From NCBI RefSeq assembly GCF_013004065.1, contig NZ_CP053084.1:2480001-2544000 (forward strand): a stretch of DNA of 64,000 nucleotides. Direction: 5' to 3'. The notes beneath the pieces are model-generated. The model worked only from the letters and a program-made list of their open reading frames with translations. It was not told where the DNA came from and did no database searches. This stretch comes from Limnobacter sp. SAORIC-580. Lineage in GTDB: Bacteria > Pseudomonadota > Gammaproteobacteria > Burkholderiales > Burkholderiaceae_B. Each line of letters begins with the position of its first letter. Positions within the stretch are counted from its first letter, which is position 1. Below, piece by piece: positions 58,836 to 64,000 of this stretch. The position numbers and the translations under genes are program-made.

Positions 58836-60011
58836 TTGAAGCAGTCCAGCCTTGGCAATCTCGTTCAACCCTTCCATGTCATGGAACTGGTGAAAGCAGC
58901 AGACACCCTGAACAATCAGGGAAAACCGGTGATTCATCTTTCAATCGGCGAACCCGACTTTCCCATGCCCAAGCCAGTGGAACAGGCACTGGCCCAGGCC
59001 ATTTCGGAACACAAAACCCGATACACAGCAGCGCTGGGCTTGCCAGAGTTGCGTGAAGCCATCAGCCTGTATTATCAAACGAATTTTCAGGTTCAGGTGC
59101 CAGCCCACCAAATCGTGATCACCTCAGGTGCATCTGCCGCACTGATGTATGCCTGCCTGGCCCTGATCAACCCCACCGACAAGGTGCTGCTAACCGACCC
59201 TGGCTACCCCTGCAACAAAACTTTTGTGCAAATGGCGGGTGGTATTCCTGATTTTGTACAAACCCAAGAGGCACAGAACTTTCAGCCCAGTTGGGCTGAT
59301 TTGTACAAACAATGGACGCCACACACAGCAGGTGTACTTTTGGCCTCGCCCAACAACCCCACCGGCACCCAACTTGGTGCTCAAGCCATGCAGGAAATTG
59401 TTCAAGGCGTAAGCACTCAGGGTGGTTTTGTGATTGTTGACGAAATTTACCAGTCGCTGTGCTACGACCGCCCCGCCCAAAGTGTGCTCCAAGTAACTGG
59501 AGCACCCAGCGAACAAATACCCGTGGTGGTCATCAACAGCTTCTCAAAATACTTTGGCATGACAGGCTTACGCCTTGGGTGGATGGTGGTACCTGACACC
59601 CTGCTACCAGCCATTGAACGGTTTGCCCAGAACCTGAGCATATGCCCCAACACACCCGCGCAATGGGCGGCGTTGGCCTGCTTTACGCCGGAAACGCTGG
59701 CCATTTGCGAAGAGAGGCGACTGGTATTCAAGGTTAGAAGAGACTTTGTGGTGACCGCACTTCCCAAAGCAGGCATCGAGTTACACTCGACACCTGACTC
59801 CGCATTTTATGTGTACGCCAAGTCGCCTTATGACAGCGAGCGCTATTGCAGGCAATTGCTGGAACAGGCTTTGGTGTGTGCTGTCCCCGGCAAGGACTTT
59901 TCCGAATTCCGGGGAAGCGAAATGATGCGGTTTTCGTATGCCAATTCGATGGACAATCTGGAAACTGCCATCGAACGGATACGACTTTTCAACAATCGCC
60001 AGTTGCCCTAA
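58836..60011 (+). CDS. Pyridoxal-phosphate-dependent class I/II aminotransferase
   Basis: A fold-type I aminotransferase of about 391 residues. It has SIGEPDFPMP near the N-terminus, LASPNNPTGTQ, a conserved aspartate/tyrosine in IVDEIYQSL, and the lysine motif SFSKYFGMTGLRLGW. The family includes aspartate- and alanine-type enzymes, and the amino acid cannot be told. TTG 58836 fits the usual N-terminus; TTG 58803 and ATG 58881 are alternatives. It converges on the lytic transglycosylase gene with a three-base gap. Confidence 0.85.
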   Translation: MKQSSLGNLVQPFHVMELVKAADTLNNQGKPVIHLSIGEPDFPMPKPVEQALAQAISEHKTRYTAALGLPELREAISLYYQTNFQVQVPAHQIVITSGASAALMYACLALINPTDKVLLTDPGYPCNKTFVQMAGGIPDFVQTQEAQNFQPSWADLYKQWTPHTAGVLLASPNNPTGTQLGAQAMQEIVQGVSTQGGFVIVDEIYQSLCYDRPAQSVLQVTGAPSEQIPVVVINSFSKYFGMTGLRLGWMVVPDTLLPAIERFAQNLSICPNTPAQWAALACFTPETLAICEERRLVFKVRRDFVVTALPKAGIELHSTPDSAFYVYAKSPYDSERYCRQLLEQALVCAVPGKDFSEFRGSEMMRFSYANSMDNLETAIERIRLFNNRQLP

Positions 60012-60014
60012 CGT

Positions 60015-60875
60015 TTAGCCTTCCGAACCAGCCACAGACACGGCAGATACTTTTTGGTTGTTTTCTCTAGAGGCAACCAAGCTGCCTTGTTGATACGCTG
60101 AATCAATTCGGGATTTCAGGGCCAACACTTTGCCGGGATAGCCACCATCATTACCGTGAATGGCTGCGCCAACATACCAGCGAAGACCCGCATGAACAGA
60201 ACCAGTACGGCGGGTGTATTCGCGAATGATTTTCGCACCAACACGCATGTTCATTTCAGGATTCAGGGGTGACCAGTCGCCCGGCGACAAAGCCTCAAAC
60301 TTGTCTTTGTGAATTTTGGGCATCACCTGCATCAAACCGCGCGCACCGACTGGGCTTGCCGCAAATGGATTGTAAGAGGACTCGATACCCACAATCGCGA
60401 GGATCAGGGTGGGCTCTACTTTCTCTTCCTTGCCAACCTTGTAGGCCAAACGAACAATAGACTCCACTGCCTCGGGCGATACGCTGTAGCGCTTTGCCAA
60501 ATACGACGTAATTTGACGTTGGCCTGCTGTCAGCGGTTTGCTCGAATCAATCGAATTGAACTTCACAGGCATCAGGTTTTTGGAACCCGACGGGGTGCCC
60601 GAAGCCTTGCTTGTGTTGTTAACCACCTCAGCACCACCGGCTGCAAGGCCAGTGCTGAGCAAGTCGATTTCAGTGGCGAAAATTGCCTGCACGGGGGCAG
60701 AGAAAAACACCTGACTGCGAAGTTCAGCGTTGGACAGCAGAATTGCCACTGCACCAGCTACCAGAACTGACGTTGCCACACCGAGACCTGTGACGGCATG
60801 TTTCAAAGATTGAAGTAAATTCTGAGACTGGACCTGCTGGCCATTCACGCTCAGAACGGTTTCGTACTGCTTCAT
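60015..60875 (-). CDS. Membrane-anchored lytic transglycosylase (SLT domain)
   Basis: Cleaves the glycan strand of peptidoglycan with 1,6-anhydro ring formation. ATG 60875 with AGGAGG upstream gives 286 residues. A cytosolic N-terminus of about 30 residues and one membrane helix (about 32-52) precede a linker. The SLT domain (about 125-265) has the catalytic glutamate in VGIESSYNPF and GARGLMQVMP. Its products could feed the anmK recycling route found elsewhere in the window. Confidence 0.9.
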   Translation of the reverse strand: MKQYETVLSVNGQQVQSQNLLQSLKHAVTGLGVATSVLVAGAVAILLSNAELRSQVFFSAPVQAIFATEIDLLSTGLAAGGAEVVNNTSKASGTPSGSKNLMPVKFNSIDSSKPLTAGQRQITSYLAKRYSVSPEAVESIVRLAYKVGKEEKVEPTLILAIVGIESSYNPFAASPVGARGLMQVMPKIHKDKFEALSPGDWSPLNPEMNMRVGAKIIREYTRRTGSVHAGLRWYVGAAIHGNDGGYPGKVLALKSRIDSAYQQGSLVASRENNQKVSAVSVAGSEG

Positions 60876-60958
60876 GCAACCTCCTCTGCTACGCAAACGC
60901 AGGCTTAACCCTGCATTGTTTGACTCAGCGGTGCATCTGCCTCCATTTTGTCCGTGAG

Positions 60959-60972
60959 GCAGAACGTTCTGC
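60959..60972. promoter_or_regulatory. Perfect 14-bp palindrome, candidate operator
   Basis: GCAGAACGTTCTGC is perfectly symmetric and lies 84 bases upstream of the transglycosylase ATG on the minus strand. Nothing identifies the binding protein. Confidence 0.35.
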
Positions 60973-61146
60973 TTTAACCAACTACAACAAGTACTGCATG
61001 GTTAAAACACTCTTAAGATGAAGTTAGGCAGACTTGAGTTCCCTCAAGTTTTACCCTCCAACTGCGTTTGTGTGACTTAGGTGATACCTGTCACAAAGCT
61101 GACCGGATTCTAGGGTCAACCCGGGCAGTGGTCAATCCAAAATCTG

Positions 61147-61251
61147 GTAGAGTCTTTCTACTCAAAACAAGAACTTACCCCCATCGCTAGGCGTTATGCG
61201 CTTTTGGGGGGCTTGAAAAAGCCCTCTAGGTGTGGGTTGTAATTTCTTGTT
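61147..61251 (+). ncRNA. Candidate structured leader or small RNA upstream of ubiD
   Basis: AACAAGAA (61166-61173) can pair with TTCTTGTT (61244-61251), enclosing about 70 bases. Inside are CCCCCA/TGGGGG (61178-61183 with 61205-61210) and GGGCTT-GAAA-AAGCCC (61209-61224, a GNRA-type loop); these two share two G bases and may be alternatives. A small hairpin GTAGA/TCTAC (61147-61161) precedes. The class is not recognised. It could be a cis-regulatory leader of ubiD or a separate RNA. Confidence 0.3.
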
Positions 61252-61292
61252 AACTGTTCCTTTCGGACCACAAACAGGCAGTTTTTTTCACA

Positions 61293-62876
61293 ATGCGATA
61301 CAAGAACCTTCGAGACTTCATCGATTTACTCTACAAAGAAGGTGAACTTCAGCGAGTACCCGAATCGGTCAGTCCAATTCTGGAAATGACCCACCTCTGC
61401 GACAAAGTGCTGCGCGCCGAAGGCCCGGCTTTGTTGTTTGACGCGCCCGAAGGCTACAAACACCGTGTATTGGGCAACCTGTTTGGCACACCAAAACGTG
61501 TGGCCATGGGCATGGGTGCCAGCAACACCGAGGCGCTGCGGGACATTGGCCGCACTCTGGCCTACCTGAAAGAACCTGAACCACCCAAGGGAATGCGAGA
61601 CGCACTGGACAAGTTGCCTTTGGTGAAACAGGTGCTGTCAATGGCCCCAAAAGTGGTCAGTAAAGCACCATGCCATGAAAACGTAGTAGAGGGCCCCGAC
61701 GTTGACCTGAACCAGATACCCATTTGGACTTGCTGGCCCGATGATGCAGCCCCTTTACTCACTTGGGGTTTGGTGGTCACCAAAGGCCCAAATCGCAAAC
61801 GCCAAAACCTGGGTATTTACCGTCAACAACAAATTGGCAAAAACCGGCTGATCATGCGCTGGCTCGCCCACCGGGGCGGTGCGCTCGATTTTCGCGACCA
61901 TGCACTGAAGTATCCCGGTCAACCTTTCCCAATTTCAGTGGCCCTGGGCGCAGACCCAGCCACTATTCTGGGTGCGGTGACGCCTGTACCCGACACCCTT
62001 TCGGAATACCAGTTTGCTGGTTTGCTGCGCGGCAGCCGCACCGAGCTTGTAGCCTGCAAAGGCAATGAACTACAGGTGCCGGCTGAAGCGGAAATGGTGC
62101 TGGAAGGTCATATTTACCCCTATGAGCACCCAATTGCCGTGGCCGCCCGCAAAGGCAGAACCGACGGCGAAGTGCCCAAGATACGCGACGGTGTCACCGT
62201 GCTTCGAGAACCCCCACCCGTGCCAGAATACCTAAAGGGTTGGGACTGCGCGCTGGAAGGCCCGTACGGCGACCACACCGGTTATTACAACGAGCAAGAC
62301 TGGTTCCCCGTATTCACTGTGGACCGCATCACGCTGCGCAACGATGCCATTTACCACAGCACCTACACTGGCAAACCACCTGATGAGCCTGCCGTATTGG
62401 GTGTGGCTTTGAACGAGGTGTTTGTACCGATACTGCAAAAGCAGTTCCCGGAAATTGTGGACTTTTACCTGCCTCCAGAAGGCTGCAGCTACCGCATGGC
62501 AGTAATTTCCATGAAAAAAGCGTATGCCGGGCACGCCAAGCGAGTCATGATGGGCGCCTGGAGCTTTTTGCGCCAATTCATGTACACCAAGTTTATTGTG
62601 GTCGTGGACGATGACGTGAACGCGCGCGACTGGAAGGAGGTTATTTGGGCGATCACCACCCGGATGGATCCAGTGCGGGACACCGTGTTGATACAAAACA
62701 CCCCGATTGACTATCTCGACTTTGCAAGCCCGGTGAGTGGGCTGGGTGGCAAGATGGGACTGGACGCCACCAACAAGTGGCCCGGAGAAACCACGCGTGA
62801 ATGGGGCCGGAGCATTCAGCCTGACCCCAAGCTGGATGAACGTGTGCGAGAACTTATGAGTCGCTTGGGTCTGTAG
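61293..62876 (+). CDS. ubiD: UbiD-family decarboxylase (4-hydroxy-3-polyprenylbenzoate decarboxylase)
   Basis: Prenylated-FMN-dependent decarboxylase of ubiquinone synthesis. The 527-residue protein starts [19 protein letters not shown]. It has the flavin/metal region around [25 protein letters not shown], the [11 protein letters not shown] block and the final [10 protein letters not shown] stretch. The partner UbiX is not in the window. The 3' end overlaps the convergent minus-strand gene by 23 bases. Confidence 0.95.
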   Translation: MRYKNLRDFIDLLYKEGELQRVPESVSPILEMTHLCDKVLRAEGPALLFDAPEGYKHRVLGNLFGTPKRVAMGMGASNTEALRDIGRTLAYLKEPEPPKGMRDALDKLPLVKQVLSMAPKVVSKAPCHENVVEGPDVDLNQIPIWTCWPDDAAPLLTWGLVVTKGPNRKRQNLGIYRQQQIGKNRLIMRWLAHRGGALDFRDHALKYPGQPFPISVALGADPATILGAVTPVPDTLSEYQFAGLLRGSRTELVACKGNELQVPAEAEMVLEGHIYPYEHPIAVAARKGRTDGEVPKIRDGVTVLREPPPVPEYLKGWDCALEGPYGDHTGYYNEQDWFPVFTVDRITLRNDAIYHSTYTGKPPDEPAVLGVALNEVFVPILQKQFPEIVDFYLPPEGCSYRMAVISMKKAYAGHAKRVMMGAWSFLRQFMYTKFIVVVDDDVNARDWKEVIWAITTRMDPVRDTVLIQNTPIDYLDFASPVSGLGGKMGLDATNKWPGETTREWGRSIQPDPKLDERVRELMSRLGL

Positions 62877-63264
62877 AAGGCTCAGTCGCCGAACGAGAAG
62901 CCCAAGGGCTTCTCGTTTGAAACCAGAACATGCCTGCTGCAAGGGCTACAGCGCCCAAACCGGCGCGCAAAGCCACTTTGGAAATGGGCTGTCGAAAACG
63001 CAGCAGTGCCGTTGAGGCCAGCATGCCGAGCAGGGGATACTTTTTCAAGCCATCTTGCCAAAATTGGCCACCCAGACTGACCACAGGGCCCAAGGCGCGC
63101 ATGTTGCGCTGACCCAACCACCCGCCAAACTGCCTGAACACATTGACCCAGGCAAATTCCTTTTTCAAGGTATCCACCTGCCCGCCAAACTCCATGCGTT
63201 CCAGCTGGGCTTTCATCATCAACAATTCTTTGCGTGCTTCCAGGGCATCAAATTTTTTGCTCAT
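62854..63264 (-). CDS. Small hypothetical membrane protein of a YqjD-YqjE cluster
   Basis: A 136-residue protein with a helical N-terminus (about 5-35, [20 protein letters not shown]), a middle part and one hydrophobic segment (about 100-117). It occupies the third position (YqjK-like place) of the yqjD-yqjE cluster, but I cannot name a family with confidence. The start overlaps the stop of the preceding gene by four bases. The C-terminal tail after RSPW is encoded by a hairpin and by the overlap with ubiD, and is serine/threonine-rich. Confidence 0.7.
   Translation of the reverse strand: MSKKFDALEARKELLMMKAQLERMEFGGQVDTLKKEFAWVNVFRQFGGWLGQRNMRALGPVVSLGGQFWQDGLKKYPLLGMLASTALLRFRQPISKVALRAGLGAVALAAGMFWFQTRSPWASRSATEPSTDPSDS
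62892..62917 (+). terminator. Twelve-pair hairpin after ubiD
   Basis: AACGAGAAGCCC (62892-62903) pairs perfectly with GGGCTTCTCGTT (62906-62917), 15 bases after the ubiD stop. Only TTTG follows, so it is a strong stem with a weak T tract. It lies inside the coding region of the opposing gene. Confidence 0.6.
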
Positions 63265-63659
63265 GACTGCTCCCGGGGCTCACCGCCCAAACTGTCAAGT
63301 ACCGCTTGCTTGTCGCGCCCCAGCTCCGCCAATGTTGCCTCAAACAAGGGGGGCTGCGAGGCCAGAGTGTCTTTTAACTGGACATAAAAATACACACCCA
63401 GAACCACATAGAAGGCTGCGCACCCGGCGATTGCGAGAAAGCGGTGTGTGTCCCACGCCAAGGCAATGACCAGGATGCAAACAAACAAAGACGCAAATGC
63501 AGCTGCCAATGCTGTAAGCAATGACCAAACCACCGTACGCACGGTAGTTTGACGAACCTGAGCCAACTCGACACCCGCCAACTCGAGGCGTGTTTGGGTC
63601 ATGCCCAGTAAACTGGCCACAACCCGTTTCAGTGCTGCCCTTGCATTTGGATTTAGCAC
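63261..63659 (-). CDS. YqjE-like phage-holin-family membrane protein
   Basis: A 132-residue protein with two long hydrophobic segments (about 40-63 and 70-95), typical of the YqjE/holin-3 superfamily. The N-terminal helix includes LLGMTQTRLELAGVEL. GTG 63659 is chosen because AAAGG lies six bases upstream; TTG 63665 sits right against that ribosome site. It is coupled to the next gene by a four-base overlap and follows the YqjD-like gene by nine bases. A role in stress or envelope physiology is assumed from the family. Confidence 0.8.
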   Translation of the reverse strand: MLNPNARAALKRVVASLLGMTQTRLELAGVELAQVRQTTVRTVVWSLLTALAAAFASLFVCILVIALAWDTHRFLAIAGCAAFYVVLGVYFYVQLKDTLASQPPLFEATLAELGRDKQAVLDSLGGEPREQS

Positions 63660-63668
63660 AGCCAACCT

Positions 63669-63968
63669 TTAACGACGGTTAACAATCAAACCCAATACGA
63701 ACCCCACCGCTGCCGCAATACCCACTGCTTTCCACGGGTGATCATGCACATAGTCATCCGTGGCGCGCGCTGCGGCCTTGCCTTTCTCAAGTACAGCCGA
63801 TTGGGCGTCTTGCATCACCTCTTTTGCGCGACGCAAACTGACCAGCGCCTTTTCACGCAATTCGACTGCGCGCTCGCCTGAAGATGACGCTGCGGCTTTC
63901 AACAGATCTTCGGCATCGCTCAACACAATTTTCATGTCACTAAAGAGTTTGTCTTTGCTGTTGTCCAT
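63669..63968 (-). CDS. YqjD/ElaB-family (DUF883) membrane protein
   Basis: A 99-residue protein with a long amphipathic helical region (about 5-70) and a C-terminal membrane anchor ending VGFVLGLIVNRR, the DUF883 signature preceded by YVHDHPWKAVG. E. coli members tether ribosomes to the membrane in stationary phase; that role here is inference. It is the first of three co-directional small membrane protein genes. Confidence 0.88.
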   Translation of the reverse strand: MDNSKDKLFSDMKIVLSDAEDLLKAAASSSGERAVELREKALVSLRRAKEVMQDAQSAVLEKGKAAARATDDYVHDHPWKAVGIAAAVGFVLGLIVNRR

Positions 63969-64000
63969 ATATCGGCCTCGTGCTGGTGAATGAAAGTAAT

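Larger units (their letters stand above)
60876..61292. promoter_or_regulatory. Long divergent regulatory region between transglycosylase and ubiD
   Basis: No open reading frame of note lies in these 417 bases. The region is rich in inverted repeats: a perfect palindrome GCAGAACGTTCTGC (60959-60972), a hairpin ACTTGAG/CTCAAGT (61032-61049), a nested repeat from 61071 to 61095, and a folded segment at 61147-61251 described separately. It must hold promoters for both neighbouring genes and may encode a structured RNA. Confidence 0.45.

Noticed and set aside
61071..61095. CRP-type site TGTGA...TCACA
   Set aside because: The arms are 15 bases apart instead of six, so CRP would not bind in the usual way; kept only as a generic inverted repeat.

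Overview
The window is chromosomal DNA of a betaproteobacterium of the order Burkholderiales. Conserved blocks show this: dusB-fis-purH-ruvCAB, glyQS-gmhB-plsC-ygjP, ybgC-tolQRAB-pal-cpoB, glyA-nrdR-ribD-ribE, tkt-gap-pgk-pyk and anmK-M23 peptidase-tyrS. The moderate GC content, the thiosulfate-type YeeE/YedE transporter and the general protein character suggest something close to Limnobacter, but that placement is an inference. I see no prophage, insertion sequence, CRISPR array or rRNA. One tRNA-Met gene is present.

Layout. 1-8.7 kb (minus strand): central carbon genes tkt, gap, pgk and pyk. The run is split between gap and pgk by a subtilisin-like protease with a GlyGly-CTERM tail and, convergent with it, a rhombosortase. 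8.7-21.7 kb (plus): rsmE, a succinate-semialdehyde dehydrogenase, glyQS, gmhB, plsC, a YgjP-type metalloprotease, dusB-fis, purH and ruvCAB. 21.7-23.3 kb (minus): a wax ester synthase/diacylglycerol acyltransferase. 23.4-28.6 kb (plus): the complete Tol-Pal operon. 28.7-33.5 kb (plus): a YeeE/YedE transporter, tRNA-Met, a secreted radical-copper oxidase of the galactose oxidase family and an overlapping secreted partner of unknown function. 33.5-37.2 kb (minus): a compact operon of a FabR-like TetR regulator, a HAD-UbiA fusion and a GT39 transferase, probably making and using a polyprenyl-phosphate sugar. 37.4-40.0 kb (plus): a LuxR-type response regulator and a membrane histidine kinase.

40-64 kb: anmK and an M23 endopeptidase (minus), then tyrS, a histidine phosphatase, glyA, nrdR, ribD and ribE (plus). 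A minus-strand run follows: DUF3047 protein, a two-domain glycosyltransferase fusion, mgtE, a Na+/H+ antiporter, pabBC, a patatin and maeB. After these come a divergent aminotransferase, a lytic transglycosylase, ubiD with a structured-looking leader, and a YqjD/YqjE-like membrane protein cluster that runs up to the window edge.

The most unusual points are: (1) the rhombosortase/GlyGly-CTERM protease pair inside a glycolytic gene run; (2) the copper radical oxidase and its overlapping partner, which contains an internal duplication; (3) the regulator/HAD-UbiA/GT39 operon; (4) a perfect 18-bp palindrome upstream of the Tol operon; (5) several strong hairpins at start or stop codons. Convergent neighbours here often overlap at their 3' ends. 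No gene carries an obvious frameshift.
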